DNA of 5,046 bases from contig URJF01000107.1 of assembly GCA_900548085.1 (NCBI GenBank), positions 1 through 5,046 of the forward strand. The letters are read 5' to 3'. The notes beneath the pieces are model-generated. The model was not told the origin of the DNA and made no database searches. It saw only the letters and a program-made list of their open reading frames with translations. How positions within the stretch are numbered: position 1 is the first letter of the stretch; each line of letters opens with the position of its first letter. Made by a program: the position numbers and the translations under genes. This document shows, piece after piece, positions 1 to 5,046 of this stretch. The stretch comes from an uncultured Oscillospiraceae bacterium (GTDB lineage Bacteria; Bacillota; Clostridia; Oscillospirales; Acutalibacteraceae).

Positions 1-1745
1 CCCAAACCGCCTGTAGGAGGCATACCGTACTCGAGAGCGGTAACGAAATCGTGGTCAATCATATTAGCCTCGTCGTCGCCTGCCTCACGGAGTTTCATCT
101 GAGCCTCAAAGCGTGACATCTGGTCGATTGGGTCATTTAGCTCGCTGTAAGCATTGCCGTATTCGCCGCCGAGAATGAACAGCTCAAAGCGTTCTGTGAG
201 AACGGGGCAATCCGGTTTTCTCTTAGTAAGCGGGCTAACCTCAACGGGATAGTCCATAATGAATGTAGGCTGAACGAGATTTTCCTCAACAAATTCCTCG
301 AAGAATGAATTGAGCACATCGCCCCAAGTAGCCTTGCCCGGAGCAATCTCGATATTTTTTTCTTTAGCGATAGCCACAGCTTTTTCGTCATCTGACATAA
401 ACTCGGCAAAGTCTACACCGCTGAACTCTTTTACTGCCTCTATCATAGTAAGGCGTCTGAATGGAGACTCAAGGTCAATCTCGGTGCCGTTAAATGTAAT
501 ATGGAGATTACCGTCGCAAACCTCGTTTGCAGCATTGCGAATAAGAGCCTCGGCAATGTCCATCATGCCGTGGTAATCTGTGAATGCCTGATAAAGCTCA
601 ATGCAAGTGAACTCCGGATTATGTCTGACATCCATACCTTCGTTACGGAAATTTCTGCCAATCTCATACACACGCTCCATACCGCCAACAATAAGACGCT
701 TTAGGTACAACTCTGTAGCGATACGAAGGTACATATCCATATCGAGAGAATTGTGGTGAGTAATGAATGGACGGGCAGCAGCACCGCCGGGAATAGTATT
801 AAGAATAGGAGTCTCTACCTCAACAAATCCGAGATTGTCGAGATAGGAGCGTATAGAAGAAATAATCTTAGAACGCTTAATGAAAGTATCCTTTACATCC
901 GGATTCATAATCATATCAAGATAGCGCTTACGGTATCTTGTGTCTGTATCGGTAAGACCATGGAACTTTTCAGGCAAAGGAAGAAGTGACTTGGATATAA
1001 GTCTGATTTCCTTAGCATGAACAGAAATTTCGCCTGTTCTGGTCTTGAATACAAAGCCTGTAATCTCAACAATATCGCCAATATCCCAAGTCTTGAACTC
1101 TGCAAACAAATCCTCTCCCACATCGTTCATACGGACATATGCCTGTATTCTGCCGTTGCGGTCCTGAATGTCGATGAAATTAGCCTTGCCCATATCACGC
1201 CAAGTCATAATTCTGCCGGCGATGGTTACATCCTTATTTTCGAGATTATCAAAATCCGCCTTAATTTCGTCACTGTGATGAGTCTGTGTAGCAAGAGTAA
1301 TCTCAAATGGATCTCTGCCGCTGTCCTGAAGTGCCTTGAGCTTATCTATACGAATCTGCTTTTGCTCATTTTCGGACAAAACGACCTCAGCCATAGTCAT
1401 CTGTGCAGCATTGGCGTTGTTACCTATCTTTTCAATAATATCAAGAACATCTTCCTCGGTATCCGCACTGCCGCTGAGAGCTACTGCACCTGTCTGGAGG
1501 AACAGTGTATACTTAACCTTATCGCCGTCAGCCTCTATGAGATACTTTGGATTAGTCTTTTCTTCATCATTTTGGAGAGTGTTTTGGACTTTCATACGGC
1601 TGTTCTTCTTAACTGCTTTTACGCCTCTCTTGCAGGCATCCTCTTTTTCGAACACAGGAGAAGAACCTACAGCCTTATCATCTATCAATAGCTCAAATGT
1701 GAAAGTGCCGTCACCCTTTTTGGTGATTTCAAACTTTCCTGCCAT
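1..1745 (-). CDS. lysS: Lysyl-tRNA synthetase, class II, with YegP-like N-terminal extension (3' end cut by window)
   Basis: The enzyme charges tRNA-Lys with lysine using ATP in the cytoplasm. I translated the whole frame by hand: 581 complete codons with no stop, running off the window. Residues about 120-581 are a class II LysRS. They comprise an anticodon-binding OB fold at about 173-270 (begins VTIAGRI), motif 1 around F307-P313 (FVEVETP), the RPFITHHN segment, motif 2 starting at F366 (FRNEGMDVRHNPEFT), YPVEVSPL at 499-506 and SELN at 534-537. The window stops inside motif 3 (GGLG), so the motif-3 arginine and the C-terminus are missing. Residues 4-111 are an extra tandem domain, listed separately. 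Start choice: ATG at 1745 has AAGAGGT 9 bases upstream. Internal Met116 and Met118 sit at the normal LysRS start but have no Shine-Dalgarno. The gene follows greA by 13 bases and is probably cotranscribed with it. The LysRS identity is very secure. Confidence 0.96.
   Translation of the reverse strand, partial: MAGKFEITKKGDGTFTFELLIDDKAVGSSPVFEKEDACKRGVKAVKKNSRMKVQNTLQNDEEKTNPKYLIEADGDKVKYTLFLQTGAVALSGSADTEEDVLDIIEKIGNNANAAQMTMAEVVLSENEQKQIRIDKLKALQDSGRDPFEITLATQTHHSDEIKADFDNLENKDVTIAGRIMTWRDMGKANFIDIQDRNGRIQAYVRMNDVGEDLFAEFKTWDIGDIVEITGFVFKTRTGEISVHAKEIRLISKSLLPLPEKFHGLTDTDTRYRKRYLDMIMNPDVKDTFIKRSKIISSIRSYLDNLGFVEVETPILNTIPGGAAARPFITHHNSLDMDMYLRIATELYLKRLIVGGMERVYEIGRNFRNEGMDVRHNPEFTCIELYQAFTDYHGMMDIAEALIRNAANEVCDGNLHITFNGTEIDLESPFRRLTMIEAVKEFSGVDFAEFMSDDEKAVAIAKEKNIEIAPGKATWGDVLNSFFEEFVEENLVQPTFIMDYPVEVSPLTKRKPDCPVLTERFELFILGGEYGNAYSELNDPIDQMSRFEAQMKLREAGDDEANMIDHDFVTALEYGMPPTGGL
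1413..1736 (-). other. Tandem YegP/DUF1508-like domain at the N-terminus of LysS
   Basis: LysS residues 4-111 hold two units of about 46 residues. Unit 1 (4-49) runs from KFEITKKGDGTFTFEL to GVKAVKKNS. Unit 2 (66-111) runs from PKYLIEADGDKVKYTLF to IIEKIGNNA. They align with a one-residue gap: K4-F5/K67-Y68, A25-V26/A87-V88 and S49/A111. The pattern is a three-strand start (KFEI..., FTFEL), a G/A-V-hydrophobic-S turn and a closing helix ending VKKN. This is the pattern I know from the small stand-alone YegP/DUF1508 proteins, which in clostridia also come as two units joined by an NPKF-like linker (here NPKY). Unit 2 is more degenerate. The function of the family is not established. The domain call is by memory of the family pattern, with no profile search behind it. 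Confidence 0.72.
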
Positions 1746-1753
1746 AAATAATT

Positions 1754-1760
1754 ACCTCTT
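1754..1760 (-). promoter_or_regulatory. Ribosome binding site of lysS (decides the long start)
   Basis: AAGAGGT lies 9 bases (counted from AGAGG) before the ATG at 1745 and overlaps the TAA stop of greA. This supports translation from the long start and so inclusion of the YegP-like extension. No comparable site precedes Met116 or Met118. Overlap of the site with the upstream stop suggests translational coupling with greA. Confidence 0.75.
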
Positions 1761-2226
1761 AATCAATAGCTTTAATTTCAAATTCAAGATTTCCGATAGG
1801 AGCCTCAACCGTAACAGTCTCTCCTACCTTTGCGCCCATAAGAGCTGTGCCTACAGGGCTTTCGTCAGAGATTTTGCCCTCGGATGGATTAGACTGAGAA
1901 AAGCCTACTATCTCGTAAACAGCCTCTGTGTTGTCTGATTTTCTGAGGACAGTAACCTTTGAGCCCATAGAAACACTGTTTTTATCACCTGAGTCAATGA
2001 TAACTGCGTGGTCAAGCTGATATTCGAGCTCATTGATACGAGCCTCAATTTTTGCCTGCTCTGATTTTGCTTCGTCATATTCGCTGTTTTCACTAAGGTC
2101 ACCGTAGGAACGGGCAACTTTAAGTTTTTCTGCGATATCAACACGGCCTTCGGTTTTCAGCTTTTCGAGTTCTGCCTCGAGTTCTGCTTTGCCTGCTGTT
2201 GTCATTTTGAATGTCTTTGCTGCCAT
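1759..2226 (-). CDS. greA: Transcription elongation factor GreA
   Basis: GreA enters the secondary channel of RNA polymerase and stimulates cleavage of the backtracked RNA 3' end, rescuing stalled complexes. The 155 residues match the usual family length (about 157). Residues about 12-75 form the antiparallel coiled coil. The tip loop is GDLSENSEY at 42-50, carrying the conserved acidic pair D43 and E46 that helps hold the catalytic metal. Residues about 80-155 are the FKBP-like domain that binds polymerase, with the family signature ISDESPVGTALMG at 119-131 and the closing strand FEIKAI. ATG at 2226 is preceded by AAAGGAG with an 8-base spacer. It is the first gene after a clear promoter and lies 13 bases ahead of lysS, a pairing I recall from other Firmicutes. 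The tip acids distinguish an active GreA from inactive GreA-like homologues such as Gfh1. No anomalies were seen. Confidence 0.97.
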   Translation of the reverse strand: MAAKTFKMTTAGKAELEAELEKLKTEGRVDIAEKLKVARSYGDLSENSEYDEAKSEQAKIEARINELEYQLDHAVIIDSGDKNSVSMGSKVTVLRKSDNTEAVYEIVGFSQSNPSEGKISDESPVGTALMGAKVGETVTVEAPIGNLEFEIKAID

Positions 2227-2234
2227 AGTAATAA

Positions 2235-2241
2235 CTCCTTT
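2235..2241 (-). promoter_or_regulatory. Ribosome binding site of greA
   Basis: AAAGGAG lies 8 bases before the greA ATG at 2226. It is a near-consensus Shine-Dalgarno and fixes the start. Confidence 0.85.
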
Positions 2242-2268
2242 ACATAATAGTGCTATTTTAACTCTATA

Positions 2269-2297
2269 ATTATATATTATCCGCCTGTCAAAGTCAA
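2269..2297 (-). promoter_or_regulatory. Sigma-A-type promoter of greA-lysS
   Basis: On the minus strand, TTGACT (2297-2292) is followed after exactly 17 bases by TATAAT (2274-2269), close to the housekeeping consensus. The predicted start is near 2263, giving a 5' leader of about 37 bases, too short for a T-box or riboswitch. An overlapping second pair is shifted by 6 bases: TTGACA (2291-2286), 17 bases, TATAGA (2268-2263). The promoter lies directly downstream of the lysC terminator, so greA-lysS starts as a separate transcription unit. Confidence 0.85.
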
Positions 2298-2310
2298 TGT
2301 TTATTTATAC

Positions 2311-2341
2311 TAAAAAACGGTGCAGAACACTGTCTGCACCG
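2311..2341 (-). terminator. Intrinsic terminator of the hom-lysC operon
   Basis: On the minus strand, CGGTGCAGA (2341-2333) pairs perfectly with TCTGCACCG (2326-2318) across a 6-base loop, followed by TTTTTT (2317-2312). The 9-bp GC-rich stem plus U tract begins 14 bases after the lysC stop. There is no T tract on the other side of the stem, so it acts on minus-strand transcription only. It separates the aspartate-pathway operon from the greA promoter about 14 bases further on. Confidence 0.95.
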
Positions 2342-2355
2342 AATGGGACTTGTTA

Positions 2356-2829
2356 TCAGTCATTAGGTATAAATGCCTTGTGTACGGCAGATACTGCACG
2401 GTCTGCGTCATCTGCATCTATGATAACGGAAATCTTGATTTCGGAAGTAGAAATCATACGAATGTTGATATTGCGCTCATAGAGTGCCTCAAACATCTTA
2501 GTAGCAGTACCCGGATGGGACTCCATACCTGCACCGACGATGGATACCTTAGCTACATTTGTGTCACAAAGAATCTGTGCATCCTGGAGAGCAGATGATT
2601 CTTTAAGCAATTCGACAGCTACAGGGCCGTTCTCCTTGCTGACTGTGAACACAATATCCTTTGTGTTGTCTCTGCCGAATGACTGAAGAATAATGTCAAC
2701 ATTGATATTCTTCTGGCTCATCTTGGAGAATACATTAAATGCAACGCCAGGGTTATCCTTTACACCGAGTACGGATACGAGAGCTACATCCTTGTCTTTA
2801 GTTACACCGCGAATCAACATTTTTTCCAT
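2356..2829 (-). CDS. Predicted aspartokinase beta subunit from an internal in-frame start in lysC
   Basis: Met246 of LysC (ATG at 2829-2827) is preceded by the perfect Shine-Dalgarno AAGGAGGT with good spacing. Translation from it would give a 157-residue protein made of the linker and both ACT domains, with no kinase domain. Bacillus subtilis aspartokinase II and Corynebacterium LysC are known to be made as alpha and beta subunits from in-phase overlapping frames, with a beta chain of similar size (about 163 residues in B. subtilis). The beta chain supplies regulatory ACT domains to the alpha2-beta2 enzyme. The site and start are seen; the existence of the product is inferred by analogy. Confidence 0.78.
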   Translation of the reverse strand: MEKMLIRGVTKDKDVALVSVLGVKDNPGVAFNVFSKMSQKNINVDIILQSFGRDNTKDIVFTVSKENGPVAVELLKESSALQDAQILCDTNVAKVSIVGAGMESHPGTATKMFEALYERNINIRMISTSEIKISVIIDADDADRAVSAVHKAFIPND

Positions 2830-3564
2830 TTTTGCTACCTCCTTAACGACAGTGCCCGGAATTGGATTAAGTGATGAGAGCACTTCAAGTTCTACGGAAT
2901 ATTTTTTTGCCATCTCGACGGAACGATTGTTCAGTACCTGCGCACCCAATGTGGCAAGCTCCAGCATTTCGTCATAAGTTATTTCTTTAAGTTTCTTTGC
3001 ACCTTCGACCTTTCTCGGATCGGCAGTGTACACGCCCTCAACATCGGTAAATATCTGACATTTGTCTGCGTGAAGTGATGCTGCAATAGCAACGGCGGAA
3101 GTGTCCGAGCCGCCTCTGCCGAGAGTGGTAAGGTCATCATAGCGGTTAATACCCTGAAAGCCGGCAACTACCACGATATTGTGCTTTGCAATTTCTGCCT
3201 GAAGTCTGTTGGGTTTTATGTTCTTGATACGAGCAGAGCCGTAAACAGAATTAGTATTAAATCCTGCCTGCCAGCCCAAAAGACTGATAACGGGATAACC
3301 CAAGTGCTCAATAGCCATAGCCAAAAGAGAAATAGAAATCTGCTCGCCTGCTGCAAGGAGCTGGTCAAGTTCTCTCTTAGGAGCGGATGGGTTAATCTCC
3401 TGTGCTTTTTCGATAAGGTCGTCCGTAGTATCGCCCTGAGCAGACACAACCACAACAACATCGTTGCCCTTTTTGTAAGTATCTGTTACGATACGGGCTA
3501 CATTCATTACTCGTTCGGCATTAGCCACAGATGAGCCGCCGAATTTTTGTACTATAAGTGACAT
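2356..3564 (-). CDS. lysC: Aspartokinase (alpha subunit / full-length product)
   Basis: The enzyme phosphorylates L-aspartate to 4-aspartyl phosphate, the first step to lysine, threonine and methionine. The 402-residue product has the kinase domain (1-240) with KFGGSSV at 7-13, SAQGDTTDDL at 41-50, GFQG at 135-138, the TLGRGGSDTSAVA loop at 147-159 and FTDVEGVYTADPR at 171-183. Two C-terminal ACT domains follow: ACT1 from about 264 (LGVKDNPGVA) and ACT2 from about 339 (VGAGMESHPG). This is the short, monofunctional, Bacillus/Corynebacterium-like form, normally feedback-inhibited by lysine, alone or together with threonine. Which effector applies cannot be told here. Start: ATG at 3564 gives the standard MSLIVQKFGG N-terminus and has GGAGG upstream. 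A TTG 12 bases earlier is rejected because it would place that site inside the gene. Q43 replaces the methionine more often seen in SAMG. It is last in the operon, 19 bases after hom. Confidence 0.97.
   Translation of the reverse strand: MSLIVQKFGGSSVANAERVMNVARIVTDTYKKGNDVVVVVSAQGDTTDDLIEKAQEINPSAPKRELDQLLAAGEQISISLLAMAIEHLGYPVISLLGWQAGFNTNSVYGSARIKNIKPNRLQAEIAKHNIVVVAGFQGINRYDDLTTLGRGGSDTSAVAIAASLHADKCQIFTDVEGVYTADPRKVEGAKKLKEITYDEMLELATLGAQVLNNRSVEMAKKYSVELEVLSSLNPIPGTVVKEVAKMEKMLIRGVTKDKDVALVSVLGVKDNPGVAFNVFSKMSQKNINVDIILQSFGRDNTKDIVFTVSKENGPVAVELLKESSALQDAQILCDTNVAKVSIVGAGMESHPGTATKMFEALYERNINIRMISTSEIKISVIIDADDADRAVSAVHKAFIPND
2837..2844 (-). promoter_or_regulatory. Internal ribosome binding site within lysC
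   Basis: AAGGAGGT spans codons 241-243 (Lys-Glu-Val) and lies 7 bases before the ATG of codon 246. It is a stronger match to the anti-Shine-Dalgarno than most gene starts in this window. It sits exactly at the junction between the kinase domain and the ACT domains, which argues against chance. Confidence 0.82.
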
Positions 3565-3569
3565 ATTTT

Positions 3570-3574
3570 CCTCC
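3570..3574 (-). promoter_or_regulatory. Ribosome binding site of lysC (decides ATG over TTG)
   Basis: GGAGG lies 5 bases before ATG 3564, in the 19-base gap after hom. The upstream in-frame TTG at 3576 overlaps the site, so initiation there would lack any ribosome binding site. It would also add four residues not typical of the family. Confidence 0.8.
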
Positions 3575-3583
3575 AAAAATATA

Positions 3584-4801
3584 TTAGTAGTTTGTTACTT
3601 TGATAATGTTGATAACCTCTACATCCTTGAGCTTTTCGTTCAGCTCGTTCTGAGTCATAGAATCGGTTATAAATGCAACCTCGTCGGACGGCTGTCCTAC
3701 TCGTGTAAGGAATTTTACATCGTTGAGCAAAGCCTTAACCTTAGGCTCACTGCTCTTTGCTCTTACATAGAAAGGCATCTCGATAGTAGCCTTTTCGTCC
3801 ACAACATAATCCTCGTTGCCGGCACTCCAACCGAAGTTAATTCTGCGTTCAACATGGACTGCGCTGTCTACCATATCCGCAACAACGGCAGAAGCTGTAG
3901 CGAGCTTGCCGGCGCCCTGTCCGTAAAAGCAAACATCGCCTACTGCGTCGCCTCTTACAAGAATGGCATTAAACACACCGTTTACGGAAGCGAGCTGTGA
4001 GCCGTGGAAAACAACAGCAGGACTTACGAAAGCCGCAATCTTATCGTCGTTGATATATTTGATTTGGCCGAGAAGTTTGATTACACCACCGATAGAAGAA
4101 ATGTACGAAACATCCTCAAGAGTAATATTAGTAATACCCTCTGCCTCTACTTGATTAGGATAAACATGCTTGCCAAAAGCAAGGGAAGCAAGAATACAAA
4201 CCTTTCTGCAAGCGTCAAAGCCCTCAATATCCGCTGTAGGATCTTTTTCGGCATAACCGTTGTCCTGTGCCAGCTTAAGTGCAGCCTCAAAGGTCATACC
4301 GTCCTCAATCATCTTTGTGAGAATAAAGTTTGTTGTGCCGTTGAGAATACCCGCAATGCCCTCGATATTGTTAGCAATAAGGCACTGTGACATAGGACGA
4401 ATAATCGGGATACCGCCGCCTACCGATGCCTCAAAGAGATAGTTTACGCCGTTTTCTTCTGCTGCCTGCAAAAGTTCAAGTCCCTTTTGTGCCACAAGCT
4501 CCTTGTTGGAGGTGACAACACTCTTGCCGGCTTTGAGCAATTTGAGAGTGAAATCAAAAGCCGGATTAACCCCGCCCATTGTCTCTGCTACAACCTTTAC
4601 CTCATCGTCATTGAGAATATCGTTAAAATCTTTTGTGAAAAGTGCCTCGTGAGAATCGCCGGGAAAATCACGCAAATCGAGAATATATTTTACCTCCAGC
4701 GGCTCACCTGCAGTACGCTTTTTGATTGTCTTTTCGTGAGTTTCTATTACTTCTACTACGCCGGAACCTACTGTTCCGTAGCCCATAACTGCAACTTTCA
4801 T
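3584..4801 (-). CDS. hom: Homoserine dehydrogenase
   Basis: The enzyme reduces aspartate 4-semialdehyde to homoserine with NAD(P)H, committing carbon to threonine and methionine. The 405-residue product starts with the Rossmann loop GYGTVGSG (7-14), then TSNK (97-100), EASVGGGIPII (124-134) and GILNGTTNFIL (151-161). The segment EKDPTADIEGFDA (185-197) leads to the catalytic Asp/Lys pair D196 and K200, by analogy with D219/K223 of the yeast enzyme. GQGAGKLATASAVVADM (294-310) is also conserved. The C-terminal tail, about 345-405, is shaped like an ACT domain (FYVRAKS ... VINIIKV) but is short and lacks the usual D-x-PG-V-L motif. Other Gram-positive enzymes are about 430 residues. ATG 4801 has AGGAGG 6 bases upstream. 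The gene follows the ACT-protein stop by 13 bases and precedes lysC by 19, so all three probably share a transcript. Confidence 0.97.
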   Translation of the reverse strand: MKVAVMGYGTVGSGVVEVIETHEKTIKKRTAGEPLEVKYILDLRDFPGDSHEALFTKDFNDILNDDEVKVVAETMGGVNPAFDFTLKLLKAGKSVVTSNKELVAQKGLELLQAAEENGVNYLFEASVGGGIPIIRPMSQCLIANNIEGIAGILNGTTNFILTKMIEDGMTFEAALKLAQDNGYAEKDPTADIEGFDACRKVCILASLAFGKHVYPNQVEAEGITNITLEDVSYISSIGGVIKLLGQIKYINDDKIAAFVSPAVVFHGSQLASVNGVFNAILVRGDAVGDVCFYGQGAGKLATASAVVADMVDSAVHVERRINFGWSAGNEDYVVDEKATIEMPFYVRAKSSEPKVKALLNDVKFLTRVGQPSDEVAFITDSMTQNELNEKLKDVEVINIIKVTNY

Positions 4802-4807
4802 TTTATT

Positions 4808-4813
4808 CCTCCT
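4808..4813 (-). promoter_or_regulatory. Ribosome binding site of hom
   Basis: AGGAGG lies 6 bases before ATG 4801, in the 13-base gap after the upstream stop codon (4817-4815). It is a consensus site that fixes the hom start. Confidence 0.85.
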
Positions 4814-4814
4814 G

Positions 4815-5046
4815 TTATACCATTTCTACGGATTTTACTCCGGAGATATTTTTTATTTTTTTCACCATTTCATCATTGGTTATATGTGTATCTGCTGTTC
4901 GCACGGTAACAGATACATCTGCCACATTGTTCACCGGAACACTTTGGTTTACGCTGAGGACATTTGCGCCTGCGAGATACAGCTCGTTCATAACCGAACT
5001 GAGAACTCCGGCATTGTCCTGAAGCTTGGCATTGATTGTTGTGGCA
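4815..5046 (-). CDS. ACT-domain protein, PheB/UPF0735-like (5' end outside window)
   Basis: Seventy-six codons and a TAA stop are visible; the start lies beyond 5046. The visible part is nearly one complete ACT domain: ATTINAKLQDNAGVL (first strand and the D-x-x-G-V-L effector loop), then NELYLAGANVLSVNQSVPVN (helix, second strand, family-typical NQ-x-x-P), then VADVSVTVRT and the closing helix and strand ISGVKSVEMV. The NVLSVNQSVPVNNVADVS stretch closely resembles the end of PheB/UPF0735 proteins (about 145-150 residues), which have a short helical N-terminal part before the ACT domain. PheB has been linked by position to phenylalanine synthesis in Bacillus, but its role is unclear. Here its place directly ahead of hom suggests an amino-acid-sensing role in the aspartate pathway. 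That role is inference. Confidence 0.85.
   Translation of the reverse strand, partial: ATTINAKLQDNAGVLSSVMNELYLAGANVLSVNQSVPVNNVADVSVTVRTADTHITNDEMVKKIKNISGVKSVEMV

Noticed and set aside
1392..1400. Internal start of LysS at Met116 or Met118, which would remove the extra domain
   Set aside because: There is no Shine-Dalgarno at a workable distance, while ATG 1745 has one. The upstream codons also encode a domain-like repeat rather than random sequence.
1017..1691. Plus-strand open frame of 224 codons
   Set aside because: It lies wholly opposite lysS, whose protein matches known motifs throughout. The translation resembles no family I know, and I see no promoter for it. It is an antisense shadow.
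1336..1938. Plus-strand open frame of 200 codons crossing the greA-lysS junction
   Set aside because: It is opposite two well-supported genes in both parts, with low-complexity serine/leucine-rich translation typical of antisense frames.
2227..2262. Short inverted repeat (AATAG/CTATT) in the greA leader as a regulatory hairpin
   Set aside because: It has only 5 AT-rich pairs with a 2-base loop, too weak to be a stable structure.
3434..3444. SAQG in LysC in place of the commoner SAMG as a possible catalytic defect
   Set aside because: The surrounding residues (GDTTDDL) and all other kinase motifs are intact. The changed position is not a catalytic residue, and I believe it varies among clostridial enzymes.
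3565..3576. TTG start adding four residues to LysC
   Set aside because: The TTG overlaps the GGAGG site that serves ATG 3564, and MSLIVQKFGG is the usual family N-terminus.
4487..4909. Plus-strand open frame of 140 codons
   Set aside because: It spans the opposite strand of hom and the ACT gene, including the ribosome binding site between them. The composition is typical of an antisense shadow.

Overview
The window looks like ordinary chromosome of an anaerobic Firmicute, most likely of class Clostridia (Ruminococcaceae/Oscillospiraceae-like). This rests on strong AGGAGG-type ribosome binding sites, sigma-A-type promoter elements, moderate GC, tight gene spacing and the family resemblance of every protein. 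The genus cannot be named from the sequence alone. All genes lie on the minus strand, so transcription runs from 5046 towards 1. There are no RNA genes, mobile elements, CRISPR arrays or long gene-free stretches. The largest gap is 129 bases.

Region 1 (5046 to about 2311) is the distal part of an aspartate-family amino-acid operon: the C-terminal end of a PheB-like ACT-domain protein (partial), then homoserine dehydrogenase (hom), then aspartokinase (lysC). Gaps are 13 and 19 bases, each holding a ribosome binding site. The lysC frame contains a perfect internal Shine-Dalgarno followed by an in-frame ATG, the same layout that makes separate alpha and beta subunits in Bacillus subtilis aspartokinase II. 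The operon ends at a strong intrinsic terminator with a 9-bp perfect stem and a six-T tract.

Region 2 (about 2297 to 1) is a separate unit with its own promoter (TTGACT, 17-base spacer, TATAAT): transcription elongation factor greA, then lysyl-tRNA synthetase lysS, which runs off the window at motif 3.

The most unusual feature is the N-terminus of LysS. The frame is open and carries a good ribosome binding site about 115 codons before the normal start of the synthetase. Those codons encode two tandem repeats resembling the small YegP/DUF1508 domain. I read this as a YegP-LysRS fusion. A second point of interest is the shortened C-terminal ACT region of homoserine dehydrogenase, which lacks the usual effector-loop motif. 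The rest is standard housekeeping and amino-acid biosynthesis: LysC makes aspartyl phosphate, Hom diverts the pathway towards threonine and methionine, and LysS charges the lysine made by the other branch.
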